Positions 47,994 through 56,487 of a stretch of DNA of 64,000 nt are shown piece by piece. Below the pieces are notes generated by a model. It saw only the letters and a list, made by a program, of their open reading frames with translations. It was not told the DNA's origin and searched no databases. Location of the stretch: assembly GCF_012958305.1 (NCBI RefSeq), contig NZ_JABBYO010000001.1, positions 434,001 through 498,000 on the forward strand. Reading direction: 5' to 3'. Both the position numbers and the translations under genes were made by a program. The stretch comes from Tautonia rosea (GTDB lineage Bacteria > Planctomycetota > Planctomycetia > Isosphaerales > Isosphaeraceae). Position 1 is the stretch's first letter; each line of letters starts with the position of its first letter.

Positions 47994-48194
47994 CGTCGCT
48001 CCCGACCGAACGCTGCTTCGAGCCACTGCTCCGGCCCGCCGTAAGGCACTTTAGACCCAGCGTTCTCTGGCCACGAAGGTCAGTTCTGCCCATTCGCTCG
48101 GACCGAGCCCGACCGCCGCAGTTCTCGGACACGAGTCAAACATCGTCGTTCCTGTTCTCAACATCACTGCCCGCCTGCCAGGGAGACCCGCACG

Positions 48195-49067
48195 ATGGCC
48201 GAGATTACGGCCCAGGCTGTCAACGAACTTCGCAAACGCACCGGACTCGGACTGATGGAGTGCAAAAAGCTCCTTCAGGAAGCCAACGGTGACGGTGCCA
48301 AGGCCGAGACCCTCGCCAAGGAACGCGGCATGGCCAAGGCCGCCGGTCGAGCCGGTCGCGCCGCCACCGCCGGCCGAGTCGAGGTCGTCATCTCCGAGGA
48401 TGGCCGCTCCGGCGCCATGGTCGAGTTGAACTGCGAGACCGACTTCGTCGCCCGCAACGACGATTTCCGCAAGGCTTCCGTCGAACTCGCCGACCTCGTC
48501 CTGGGCCTCAGCTCGACCGGGGTCATCGACGCCTCAACCCTCAAAGATGAGAACGTCGGCTCAAAGTCGCTCCACGAGTTCCTCCTCGACCTCAACTCCC
48601 GGACCGGCGAGAACGTCCAGTTCACCCGGGCCGCCCGACTCTCGCTCGACGGCCCCGGCCGGGTCGATGCCTACGTCCACCATGACAACAAGTCCGGGGC
48701 AATCGTTTCCCTGAAGTGCCCGGACGACGCCACCGCCGGAAGCGATCGTGTGATCGCCCTGGCCAAGGACCTGGCGCTTCAGGTCGTCGCCACTCGGCCC
48801 CTCGCCGCCCGTCGCGATGAGGTTGCCGCCGACGCCGTCGCCGAGCAGAAGCGCATCTTCATCACTCAGGCCGAAGACAAGCCCGAGAACATTCGCGAGA
48901 AAATCGCCGACGGCAAGCTCAACGCCTGGTACGGCGAAATCGTCCTCGTCGATCAGGTCTTCGTCAAGGACCCCTCACGTAAGGTCCATGAGGAAATCGC
49001 CTCGGTCGGCAAGGAGATCGAACTGGGTCATTTCGCTCGGCTCGCCGTGGGTGAATCAGCCGATTGA
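48195..49067 (+). CDS. tsf: Elongation factor Ts
   Basis: A 290-residue nucleotide-exchange factor for EF-Tu. The N-terminal UBA-like domain has VNELRKRTGLGLMECKKLLQEANGD, the core has the MVELNCETDFVARNDDF motif that contacts EF-Tu, and the C-terminal part contains EIVLVDQVFVKDPSRKV. GGGAGA precedes the ATG. Length is typical. It is second in the ribosomal cluster. Confidence 0.97.
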   Translation: MAEITAQAVNELRKRTGLGLMECKKLLQEANGDGAKAETLAKERGMAKAAGRAGRAATAGRVEVVISEDGRSGAMVELNCETDFVARNDDFRKASVELADLVLGLSSTGVIDASTLKDENVGSKSLHEFLLDLNSRTGENVQFTRAARLSLDGPGRVDAYVHHDNKSGAIVSLKCPDDATAGSDRVIALAKDLALQVVATRPLAARRDEVAADAVAEQKRIFITQAEDKPENIREKIADGKLNAWYGEIVLVDQVFVKDPSRKVHEEIASVGKEIELGHFARLAVGESAD

Positions 49068-49115
49068 TTTCCATCGCCCGATCGTAAAACGACGTTCGTT
49101 TTTCAAAGCGTCAGC

Positions 49116-49178
49116 GGTTGAGGGGTCGTGCCTGGTGAGTCTTTCGTGGGTTGAATCGCCCCAGGTCGCCCCTCAACC
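49116..49178 (+). promoter_or_regulatory. Structured tsf-pyrH intergenic RNA
   Basis: Two nested helices can form: an outer 10-bp perfect stem (GGTTGAGGGG 49116-49125 with CCCCTCAACC 49169-49178) and an inner 5-bp stem (CCTGG with CCAGG). It sits 48 bases past tsf and about 90 bases before pyrH. No T tract, so a terminator is less likely than a processing or regulatory element. Confidence 0.45.
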
Positions 49179-49268
49179 TTGAACACTCCTGGATTTCATT
49201 GTCATTTCAAGCATTTGAACCGACGGCCTCGCGTTTCCCCCCCGCCTCTGACCTTCGAGGATGACTTC

Positions 49269-50072
49269 ATGGACCCCGCCCCCCCCACCGACGAACCTCC
49301 TGTGTTCCGTCGCGTCCTGCTCAAGCTCTCCGGAGAAAGCTTCGCCCGCCCCGGCGAAGGGGGGATCAACGCCGAAGAGGTTCGCCGGATCGCCGACCAG
49401 GCAGCCCGGGTCGCTCGCCAAGGTGTTGAGCTGGCCATTGTCGTCGGCGGCGGGAACATTCTCAGAGGCGCCACCTTGGCCCGCGGCTCCGATGTCATCA
49501 AGGAAGCGACCGGCCACTACATGGGGATGATGGCCACGGTCATCAATGGTCTGGCCCTGCAAGATGCCCTCGAAGGCATCGGCTGCGAAACGCGCCTGAT
49601 GACCCCGATTCGCATGGACGAGGTCGCCGAACCGTACATCCGCCGGCGAGCCCTCAGCCATCTCTCCCTTGGCCGCATCATCATCCTTGCCGCTGGGACC
49701 GGCAGCCCCTTTGTCACCACCGACACGGCGGCCGCGCTGCGAGGCAAGGAGCTGGAAGTCGACATCATCCTCAAGGCAACCCGCGTCGACGGGGTGTACT
49801 CCGCCGATCCGGAGAAGAACCCCCATGCGGTCCGTTACGAGGCTCTGAACTTCGATCAGGTCATGCGGGAGGACCTGAAGGTTATGGACGGCGCAGCCAT
49901 CGGCATGTGCCGCGATAACCGCCTTCCGATCATCGTCTTCAACTACAAGCGTGAAGGGAACATCGAACGGGTCGTCGCGGGAGAGTCGATCGGCACGTGG
50001 GTCAGCGACAAGCCCCGTCCCACTGCTCGGTCGGCCGAGACTGGCCAGCCGGCCCCGTCCCCGTCACAATAG
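49269..50072 (+). CDS. pyrH: Uridylate kinase
   Basis: A 267-residue UMP kinase for pyrimidine nucleotide synthesis. The amino-acid-kinase fold blocks are present: [35 protein letters not shown] and [16 protein letters not shown]. The last 30 residues form a Pro/Ala tail absent from most UMP kinases. ATG 49269 is chosen: GAGGA lies about 8 bases before it. The TTG at 49179 would add a stretch with no family match. Confidence 0.96.
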   Translation: MDPAPPTDEPPVFRRVLLKLSGESFARPGEGGINAEEVRRIADQAARVARQGVELAIVVGGGNILRGATLARGSDVIKEATGHYMGMMATVINGLALQDALEGIGCETRLMTPIRMDEVAEPYIRRRALSHLSLGRIIILAAGTGSPFVTTDTAAALRGKELEVDIILKATRVDGVYSADPEKNPHAVRYEALNFDQVMREDLKVMDGAAIGMCRDNRLPIIVFNYKREGNIERVVAGESIGTWVSDKPRPTARSAETGQPAPSPSQ

Positions 50073-50171
50073 CAGACACTGGGACGAGACCCAATCCGCA
50101 AGAACGCAATCGCGGTCTCGTCTCTGTACCCGCTCCCGAACCCGATTCCCCGCAAGGTAGGGGCCGAGCCC

Positions 50172-50732
50172 ATGAGTAGCGAAGAGATCACGTTCGAGGC
50201 CGAAGAGCGGATGGAGAAGTCCGTCTCCTTGCTGGCCGACCAGCTTCGGGGCATTCGCACCGGTCGGGCCAATACCGGGCTCGTCGAGTCGATCCGGGTC
50301 GAGTACTACGGCTCCCCGACCCCCTTGAAGCAGCTGGCAAACCTGAGTACCCCCGAGCCCCAGCAGATTCTGATCCGCCCCTACGACACTGGGATCATCG
50401 GCGACATCATCAAGGCCATTCAGACCTCCGACCTCGGCCTGACCCCAAACTCAGACAACAAGGTCGTCCGCCTCAATGTCCCTCCCCTCTCGGTCGAGCA
50501 ACGCAAGAAACTCGCCAGTCGCGTCAAGGATCTCGCCGAAGAGGCCCGGGTCTCCATCCGCAATATCCGCCGCGACGCCAACAAATCTACCGATGCCGAG
50601 ACGGCCGATAAGCTCCTCACCGAAGACGATCAGACCCGCACCAAGGATGAAATCCAGACCCTGACCAAGAAATTCGAGGGGAAGGTCAACGACCTCGCCG
50701 AGAAGAAGGAAGCTGAGATCATGGAAGAGTGA
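50172..50732 (+). CDS. frr: Ribosome recycling factor (canonical)
   Basis: A 186-residue protein that splits post-termination ribosomes with EF-G. Family blocks: LLADQLRGIRTGRANTGLVE, LKQLANLSTPEPQQILIRPYD, LNVPPLSVEQRKKLASRVKDLAEEARVSIRNIRRDANK, and a C-terminal helix ending EAEIMEE. Length is normal. It is the last gene of the rpsB-tsf-pyrH cluster. A divergent paralog is at 2503. Confidence 0.97.
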   Translation: MSSEEITFEAEERMEKSVSLLADQLRGIRTGRANTGLVESIRVEYYGSPTPLKQLANLSTPEPQQILIRPYDTGIIGDIIKAIQTSDLGLTPNSDNKVVRLNVPPLSVEQRKKLASRVKDLAEEARVSIRNIRRDANKSTDAETADKLLTEDDQTRTKDEIQTLTKKFEGKVNDLAEKKEAEIMEE

Positions 50733-50774
50733 CCTTCCCCCGCCGGCTCCCTCCCGGGTCTGCTCACCACCCCC

Positions 50775-50803
50775 TTGACCTGCCCCCGCCTCTCCGTCAT
50801 AAT
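50775..50803 (+). promoter_or_regulatory. Sigma-70 promoter of the tRNA-Val gene
   Basis: TTGACC (50775-50780) and CATAAT (50798-50803) are separated by 17 bases, an ideal vegetative promoter. Predicted transcription starts near 50810, about 19 bases before the mature tRNA 5' end at 50829. Confidence 0.8.
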
Positions 50804-50828
50804 CATCCTGGTATGGCAGACCCCTCTC

Positions 50829-50902
50829 GGGCGATTAGCTCAGTTGGCTAGAGCGCCAGTTCGACACACTGGAGGTCACAGGTTCGAGCCCTGTATCGCC
50901 CA
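50829..50902 (+). tRNA. tRNA-Val (GAC)
   Basis: Full cloverleaf: acceptor GGGCGAT/ATCGCCC, D arm GCTC/GAGC, anticodon stem CCAGT/ACTGG with a seven-base loop TCGACAC giving anticodon GAC, variable AGGTC, and T arm ACAGG/CCTGT with TTCGAGC. CCA is not encoded. Position 33 is C, where almost all elongator tRNAs have U. The 3' part from 50861 is also the left attachment site of the integrated element, so this tRNA is a recombinant but intact product. Confidence 0.93.
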
Positions 50903-50904
50903 TT
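50861..50904 (+). repeat. Left attachment site (attL), 44-bp direct repeat
   Basis: Identical to 60197-60240. It begins at the first base of the tRNA-Val anticodon loop and runs through the T arm and acceptor end to two bases beyond the discriminator. Bases just outside differ between the two copies (AGT before the left copy, CAA before the right; CTCCC after the left, GACTT after the right). Confidence 0.93.
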
Positions 50905-51012
50905 CTCCCTTAGTGTTGCCGATTCCTAGACTTAGGTAACTCATCCGACAACGGATGACGCGGCCCAAGACTCCGAGAAAGCCGGTACTGTACCGGGTTG
51001 GAGGATTGATCC

Positions 51013-52242
51013 GTGTCGAATCGTCCCGTTCGGACCCCTTCCTATCGCCATCACAAGCGATCCGGCCAGGCCGTTGTGACCCTGAACGGCCGAGACCATT
51101 ACCTCGGACCCCACGGCTCTCCCGAAAGCCGGGCCGAGTATGATCGACTCATCGCGGAGTGGCTCTCCAATGGGCGACGATCGCCCAAGACGGCCTCCCG
51201 ATCGCGTGGCCGGTCCGGCTCCGGCTCGGACCTGACCATCAATGAGATGCTCTTGGCCTACCTCCGATTCGCGGAGGGTTACTACGTCAAGAATGGGACG
51301 CCTACCCAAGAGCCGGACAACATTCGGTGGGCCGTCCGACCTCTCCGGAAGCTCTATGGACATACGTTGGCCCAAGACTTCGGGCCTCTGGCGTTGAAGG
51401 CCGTCCGCCAAACCATGATCGACTCCGGGCTCTGCCGGGCGGAGATTAACCGGCGGGTGGGTCGGATCGTTCGGGTATTCAAGTGGGCCGTCTCCGAGGA
51501 ACTCATCCCGGCGGAGGTTCACCACGGGCTCCGAGCTGTCTCCGGCCTCCGGTTCGGCCGATCCGAGGCCAGGGAATCGGACCCGGTTCGACCCGTTCCC
51601 GATGCGTTCGTTGATGCCATCGAGTCGTTCGTCTCCTGCCAGGTTTGGGCGATGGTCGAATTGCAACGGCTCTCCGGGATGAGGCCGGGAGAGGTGGTCT
51701 CGATGCGGACCATCGACCTCGATACCACGGGCCGAGTCTGGACCTACACTCCGGCCGATCACAAGACCTCGCATCATGGGAAGGCCCGGACAATCTTCCT
51801 CGGTCCACAAGCCCAAGCGATCCTCAGGTCGTGGATCCGGACCGAGTTGGAGGCTCTGTTGTTCTCCCCGGCGGAGGCGGAGGCCGAGCGGAAGGCCGTG
51901 ATGCGAGCGGCCCGGAAAACGTCCGTCCAACCCTCCCAGCGGAACCGAGCCAAGCCCCGGCGGAAACGCAAGCCGGGCGATGCCTACACGGTCGAAAGCT
52001 ACCGGCGGGCCATCGCACGGGCCATCAAGCAAGCCAACACCGAACGGGCCGAGCGGGGCCTCCCGCCGATCCCGCATTGGCATCCTCATCAACTTCGCCA
52101 CAATGCGGCGACCCGGCTCCGGAAGGAATTCGGGCTCGATGCTGCTCGGGCTGTCTTGGGCCATTCGAGCCCGATCGTTACCGAAGTCTACGCGGAACTT
52201 GATGCGATGAAGGCGGCGGAGGTGATGGAGCGTGTTGGGTGA
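51013..52242 (+). CDS. Tyrosine recombinase (integrase)
   Basis: A 409-residue integrase that catalyses site-specific recombination at the 44-bp repeats. It has an N-terminal arm-binding-like part with a short DNA-binding domain (VVTLNGRDHYLGPHGS) and a core-binding domain, then the catalytic domain: Arg in LSGMRPGEVV near residue 222, Lys/His in HKTSHHGKART, HQLRHNAAT near 358, LGHSSP and the nucleophile Tyr in VTEVYAELD near 392. GTG 51013 has GGAGG 8 bases upstream. Its position beside the tRNA supports tRNA-targeted integration. Confidence 0.95.
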   Translation: MSNRPVRTPSYRHHKRSGQAVVTLNGRDHYLGPHGSPESRAEYDRLIAEWLSNGRRSPKTASRSRGRSGSGSDLTINEMLLAYLRFAEGYYVKNGTPTQEPDNIRWAVRPLRKLYGHTLAQDFGPLALKAVRQTMIDSGLCRAEINRRVGRIVRVFKWAVSEELIPAEVHHGLRAVSGLRFGRSEARESDPVRPVPDAFVDAIESFVSCQVWAMVELQRLSGMRPGEVVSMRTIDLDTTGRVWTYTPADHKTSHHGKARTIFLGPQAQAILRSWIRTELEALLFSPAEAEAERKAVMRAARKTSVQPSQRNRAKPRRKRKPGDAYTVESYRRAIARAIKQANTERAERGLPPIPHWHPHQLRHNAATRLRKEFGLDAARAVLGHSSPIVTEVYAELDAMKAAEVMERVG

Positions 52243-52250
52243 ACCATAAA

Positions 52251-52277
52251 CTCCGGCCCCAATGGCCGGGGCCGGAG
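52251..52277 (+). promoter_or_regulatory. Hairpin covering the next ribosome binding site
   Basis: A perfect 10-bp stem (CTCCGGCCCC and complement, 7-base loop) right after the integrase stop. The 3' arm ends in GGAG, part of the GGAGGGAGG Shine-Dalgarno of the next gene, so folding would hide it. It may act as a terminator-like or translation-control element. Confidence 0.55.
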
Positions 52278-52287
52278 GGAGGTGAAA

Positions 52288-52836
52288 TTGGACAAGCCAA
52301 GGTACATCTCGGTCCGATTGATTGGCGGAGAGCCTGGGAAAGCTGATATAAACAAGTGCAGGACAATAGGAGTTTCTTGGGGGAGTCATGTTGGGCCTTG
52401 CTTCCTCCACAAAACCCCCAACGGTCGCTGGATTTTGGAGCGGGTGGAATATGGGAAGGGTCCAGGGGACGGAGTCGGCTGGGAGGTGACACTCGATGAG
52501 GCGATCGAAGAATTGGTGAAAAGGTACGGGAGTGTGCCCGAGTCTATCGGAGTGTTCGAGTTCCTAGAGGATATGTCTGAATCCCCAACCCCCCCTTGGG
52601 GAGGGGAAATCGGCTGGCGTTGTTTCCGGTGCGAGGCCAGAAACGCGGCGAATAGCGAACTCGAAACCCAAATCATCGAGATACTAAAAAAAGCCAGACG
52701 ACCGCTCTCGGGTGCGGACATTGCAAAACGGACCAATCGGAAAAATAACTCGAATCTCCGGTCTTCTCTGTCGAAGCTGGTCAGAATCGGACAAATCGTA
52801 AAGCTCTCCGGGAAATCGGGTTATGTGGCACCCTAG
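52288..52836 (+). CDS. Protein with C-terminal winged-helix domain
   Basis: A 182-residue protein. The C-terminal 60 residues form a winged-helix DNA-binding pattern: ETQIIEILKKARRPLSGADIAKRTN, then NLRSSLSKLVRIGQIVKLSGKSGYV. The first 110 residues include CRTIGVSWGSHVGPC and a WRCFRCEARN segment with two Cys pairs that could bind metal. It might regulate the element's genes. The start is uncertain; TTG 52288 has the better Shine-Dalgarno distance and GTG 52282 is possible. Confidence 0.6.
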   Translation: MDKPRYISVRLIGGEPGKADINKCRTIGVSWGSHVGPCFLHKTPNGRWILERVEYGKGPGDGVGWEVTLDEAIEELVKRYGSVPESIGVFEFLEDMSESPTPPWGGEIGWRCFRCEARNAANSELETQIIEILKKARRPLSGADIAKRTNRKNNSNLRSSLSKLVRIGQIVKLSGKSGYVAP

Positions 52837-52939
52837 CCCATTTGTCATGACAAAACCAAGTTGGCGGGTCGAGTACGCCATTTTTTGATAGGTTCGTAAT
52901 CTGACGCGAACAATTGTGTTCCGTCGGGAGACGAATCGA

Positions 52940-53281
52940 ATGATAGAACTCTCACTCGAAACACTCATCCCCATTGGCCAGGTTCCGGACCTCATCCCGT
53001 CCAGCCGGGCCGGGAAACGGGTTCATGTCAGCACAATCTGGCGGTGGGTGTTGGCCGGAGTTCGAGGCGTCCAGTTAGAGACCGTCACGATTGGCGGTTC
53101 TCGGTACACCAGCCGGGAGGCCGTCCAACGGTTCGTGGAACGGCTCTCGGAGGCCAGGGAGAGAGGCCTCGGAGGTTCGCAAGGTGATCCGACCCCGACG
53201 GCTCGAAACCGGCGGACCGAGGCCCAACGGCTCCGAGATTCGGAGCGGGCGGCTCGGGAGCTGGAAAAGGCCGGAGCATGA
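52940..53281 (+). CDS. DUF1580 protein (excisionase-like helix-turn-helix)
   Basis: A 113-residue protein. The DUF1580 pattern is clear: VHVSTIWRWVLAGVRGVQLETVTIGGSRYTSREAVQRF. This resembles MerR/excisionase-type winged helices that read a short DNA site, so a role as recombination directionality factor beside the integrase is plausible but not shown. The remaining 50 residues are Arg/Glu-rich. ATG 52940 has GGGAG about 9 bases upstream. It overlaps the next gene by four bases (ATGA). Confidence 0.85.
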   Translation: MIELSLETLIPIGQVPDLIPSSRAGKRVHVSTIWRWVLAGVRGVQLETVTIGGSRYTSREAVQRFVERLSEARERGLGGSQGDPTPTARNRRTEAQRLRDSERAARELEKAGA

Positions 53282-53514
53282 AGGGGGCCGGACCCGTGCG
53301 GAATCCGACTATCCTGATGGGTCTCGGTTCCGGACAAGAGGCGTGGCTCATCGTTGAGCTGGGCACTCTCCGGTTCCGGCTCGAAATCGAGAACGGGAAA
53401 TCGACCGTGGAATCCCTGACACTCGATGAGTTGAAAACTCAATACCCCCGTCAGGCGAACCTATTGGCCGATGTTCTGGCGGAGGCAGTCCGGGCGGACC
53501 CGCCTCGGAGTTGA
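53278..53514 (+). CDS. Small hypothetical protein, 78 residues
   Basis: Starts within the stop of the DUF1580 gene (ATGA), so translation is probably coupled. The sequence has two beta-like stretches (QEAWLIVELGTLRFRLEI) and a C-terminal helix. Not recognised. A hairpin follows the stop. Confidence 0.6.
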   Translation: MKGAGPVRNPTILMGLGSGQEAWLIVELGTLRFRLEIENGKSTVESLTLDELKTQYPRQANLLADVLAEAVRADPPRS

Positions 53515-53528
53515 GCAAAACGCGGAGA

Positions 53529-53556
53529 GCCGTCGGGGGGCCTAATCCCCGACGGC
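53529..53556 (+). terminator. Hairpin after the DUF1580 unit
   Basis: A perfect 10-bp stem (GCCGTCGGGG and complement) with an 8-base loop, 15 bases past the stop at 53514. No T tract follows directly. Confidence 0.6.
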
Positions 53557-53605
53557 CCTCAATGGTGCTTTCTATCCCGCCGTGCGAAAGACAGGAATCC
53601 AGCAC

Positions 53606-54364
53606 GTGAATTCTAATCGAACCAAGACCCAACACAACAGTAGCCAATCCGGGGCCGACTCTGACCGGCCCGACCCGGCCCCCGGCCAGTTGGAGTTCCC
53701 GACCGAGGGAACCGAGACCGAAAGCGAGGCCAGGCCCGTAACCTTCGCCAACGGGAGCGGCCCTCCGATCCCGGAGCCTCCCTTGACCGAGGCCCCGGTC
53801 TCCGATCCCGACCCGTTCGACCCGGCCAGGCTCCGGCTCTCGCAAGACTTCGGGGCATCGTTGGGTGTTCGCAAGGTGTTGACGCGGGTGCCGGTCGATA
53901 AGCCGAACAAGTCTTGGTGGGTCCGGACTCATCCCGATCCCGCATTCCGGTTGCCCACCGGCCTCTTGGAGACGGGAGACGACCGGGAGCGTTACTTGGT
54001 CGATCCGAACCTCTGGCCGGAGCTGGCGGCGGAGCCTACGTTCTCCCCCGTCATGCTGGTCACGTCCGTCTCCCGAAATGGAGTGGTGTTCCTCTGGCCG
54101 ATCAAACTCCCCGGTCCGGACGGGAAACCCAACCCGTGGCACCAATCGGCCCTCGATGCGGCGGAGCGGGCTCGGTCCTCTTGGGTCCGGGTCTACGCCA
54201 ACATGGCGTTGGGGGCCTATAGCGTCGATGAATCGACGGCGATCCGGGATGAGCCGGATTGGCCCCCCGAATCGTTCCGGGAGCTGCTCTCCATCGCGTT
54301 CCGGGATCGGTTCATCCGGGAGTGGGATCATCCCGTGTTGAAGCAATTACGCGGAGAGGCGTAG
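53606..54364 (+). CDS. Hypothetical protein upstream of the polymerase
   Basis: A 252-residue protein. The first 70 residues are disordered (Ser/Pro/Glu-rich). The rest has a compact mixed pattern with RTHPDPAFRLPTGLLETGDDRERYLV, MLVTSVSRNGVVFLWPI and WPPESFRELLSIAFRDRFI. I recognise no family. Its stop is 3 bases before the polymerase ATG, so they form one translation unit and this may be a polymerase accessory factor. GTG 53606 is preferred because AGGAA lies 8 bases upstream; GTG 53582 is the other choice. Confidence 0.7.
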   Translation: MNSNRTKTQHNSSQSGADSDRPDPAPGQLEFPTEGTETESEARPVTFANGSGPPIPEPPLTEAPVSDPDPFDPARLRLSQDFGASLGVRKVLTRVPVDKPNKSWWVRTHPDPAFRLPTGLLETGDDRERYLVDPNLWPELAAEPTFSPVMLVTSVSRNGVVFLWPIKLPGPDGKPNPWHQSALDAAERARSSWVRVYANMALGAYSVDESTAIRDEPDWPPESFRELLSIAFRDRFIREWDHPVLKQLRGEA

Positions 54365-54367
54365 ACC

Positions 54368-56110
54368 ATGACCTCCGGCGGGCTCGATGCCTTCCGGGAG
54401 GTTTGGTTGGTCGATACGGAATTCCGGGCCGATCCCGGCGAACGGCCCGACCCCGTGTGTCTGGTGGCCCGCGAATTCCGAAGCGGCCGGACCCTCCGGC
54501 TCTGGCGTGATGACCTCTTGGGCCGTCGGGAACCTCCCTTCCCGACCGGCCCCGATGCGTTGTTCGTGGCCTACTTCGCTTCGGCGGAGCTGGCGTTTTT
54601 CCTGGCGGTCGGTTGGTCCCTCCCGGATCGCGTTTTGGACCTCTTTTGCGAATTCCGGAACCGGACCAACGGCCTCTTCCTTCCCCACGGGGCCGGGCTC
54701 TTGGGTACGATGGCCTGGCATGGGCTCGATGCGATGGCAGGAGCCGAGAAAGACTCGATGAGGGAACTCATCCTCTCGGGAGGCCCGTGGTCCGCTTCGG
54801 AGCGGGTGGCGATTCTCGACTATTGTCAATCGGATGTTGATGCGTTGGCACAACTCCTCCCGGCGATGCTGCCGGAGCTGGACCTCCCCCGTGGCTTGCT
54901 TCGGGGCCGATACATGAGGGCCGTGGCCTCGATGGAGCATCGCGGGATTCCGGTTGATGTTCCGACCCTCCGACGGCTCCGGGCCGGTTGGGAGGCGATT
55001 CAAGACCGACTCATCTCCGAGGTTGATGCCCGGTTCGGCGTGTTCGACGGCCGGACGTTCAAGGCCGATCGGTGGGCCGATTGGCTCCATCGGAACGGCC
55101 TGGCCTGGCCTCGGACCGAGATGGGAGCGTTGGCCCTCGATGATGACACGTTCCGGGAGATGGCCCGGACCCATCCCGACCTGGCCTTGATGCGGGAACT
55201 CCGGGCCTCCCTGGGAAAGCTCCGACTCCAAGACCTGGCCGTTGGCTCCGATGGCCGGAACCGGGCGATGCTCTCTCCCTTCCGGTCTCGGACGGGCCGG
55301 AATCAGCCGAGCAATTCGCGGTTCGTGTTCGGCCCGTCGTGTTGGCTCCGAGGTCTCATCAAGCCGGAGCCGGGCCAGGCCGTGGCCTACGTTGATTGGA
55401 GCCAACAGGAATTCGGCATCGCGGCGAGTCTCTCCGGCGATGCGGCGATGGTGGAGGCGTACCAATCGGGAGACCCCTATCTTGCGTTCGGCAAGCAAGC
55501 CGGTCTCATCCCGCCGGACGGGAGCAAGGCGACTCACAAGACCGAGCGGGAACTGTGCAAGGCATGTATCCTCGGAGTCCAGTATGGCATGGGTGCGGAG
55601 GCGTTGGCCCGTCGGGTCGGGAAGCCCACGGCCTACGGTCGGGAGCTGCTCCGGCTCCACCGATCGACCTATCCGAACTTCTGGAAATGGTCGGACGGGG
55701 CCGAACACCATGCGATGCTCCGAGGTTGGCTCTCCACCGTGTTCGGCTGGACAGTCCGGGTGGGTGCGGAGGCCAACCCTCGGAGCCTCCGGAACTTCCC
55801 TTGCCAGGCGAACGGGGCCGAGATGATGCGTTGGGCGTGTTCCCTGGCCTCGGAGCGGGGCCTCGGTCTCATCGCTCCGATCCACGATGCCTTGATGGTG
55901 GAGGGGCCGTCCAACTCCATCGAGACCATCGTGGCCGAGACCCAATCGGCGATGGTGGAGGCGTCGGAGGCCGTCTTGTCCGGGTTCCGCCTCCGGTCCG
56001 ATGCGGAAATCGTCCGATGGCCCGATCGGTACATGGATGATCGGGGCCGGGAGTTCTGGGAGCGGGTGTCGGCGTTGCTCCCGGAGTCGGCTCGGTCCGA
56101 GGTGGGATGA
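54368..56110 (+). CDS. DNA polymerase, family A, with 3'-5' exonuclease-like domain
   Basis: A 580-residue DNA polymerase I-like enzyme without the 5' nuclease domain. An exonuclease-like region starts with DTEF near residue 15 (motif I), has YFASAELAF at motif II (Glu for the usual Asp), and YCQSDVDAL with the motif III Asp near 153. Polymerase motif A is YVDWSQQEFG near 340, motif B RELCKACILGVQYGMG near 395, and motif C PIHDALMVEG near 502. In motif B the residue at the Phe/Tyr selectivity position is Leu, and motif C has Ala after HD instead of Glu. GGAGAGG precedes the ATG. Presumably it copies the element's own DNA. Confidence 0.92.
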   Translation: MTSGGLDAFREVWLVDTEFRADPGERPDPVCLVAREFRSGRTLRLWRDDLLGRREPPFPTGPDALFVAYFASAELAFFLAVGWSLPDRVLDLFCEFRNRTNGLFLPHGAGLLGTMAWHGLDAMAGAEKDSMRELILSGGPWSASERVAILDYCQSDVDALAQLLPAMLPELDLPRGLLRGRYMRAVASMEHRGIPVDVPTLRRLRAGWEAIQDRLISEVDARFGVFDGRTFKADRWADWLHRNGLAWPRTEMGALALDDDTFREMARTHPDLALMRELRASLGKLRLQDLAVGSDGRNRAMLSPFRSRTGRNQPSNSRFVFGPSCWLRGLIKPEPGQAVAYVDWSQQEFGIAASLSGDAAMVEAYQSGDPYLAFGKQAGLIPPDGSKATHKTERELCKACILGVQYGMGAEALARRVGKPTAYGRELLRLHRSTYPNFWKWSDGAEHHAMLRGWLSTVFGWTVRVGAEANPRSLRNFPCQANGAEMMRWACSLASERGLGLIAPIHDALMVEGPSNSIETIVAETQSAMVEASEAVLSGFRLRSDAEIVRWPDRYMDDRGREFWERVSALLPESARSEVG

Positions 56111-56487
56111 TGAGAGAAATAAACTTGATTGCGTTGTTTGTTGGTTCCCTCTCCAAGACTCGGGAGGTTCTGCCGGGAAGGACCCGAGTGTTGGTAGGTT
56201 CTTCCGAGTCGAGCAAGGCCCAACCTGATTCGGGAACTCACACGATTGGAGACAGTCTTACTCACTTCCCAAGGTATCGGCCGACTCGATGGTCCCGGTC
56301 CGGGTCGGGTAAATTCAAACTGATTCCGAGGCCGGTTCCCATGCACTTCCCCAAGAGGCTCTCTCGGGAGAACCTAAGCTGGAATCGACGGGCCGGAGAC
56401 TCCGAGGTCCAGGAGCGTCATACTGGAAACCGACCGGCCGGGAGAGGTTCCCGGATTGGCCCAAGACCAGAGAGATACCGGCCATGA
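56107..56487 (+). CDS. Doubtful small ORF after the polymerase
   Basis: A 126-residue frame that overlaps the polymerase stop (ATGATG) and ends in the start of the next gene. The overlap and a GAGG-like sequence upstream are the only support; the composition is Ser/Arg/Pro-rich and looks like unselected sequence. It may instead be a non-coding spacer. Confidence 0.25.
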   Translation: MMREINLIALFVGSLSKTREVLPGRTRVLVGSSESSKAQPDSGTHTIGDSLTHFPRYRPTRWSRSGSGKFKLIPRPVPMHFPKRLSRENLSWNRRAGDSEVQERHTGNRPAGRGSRIGPRPERYRP

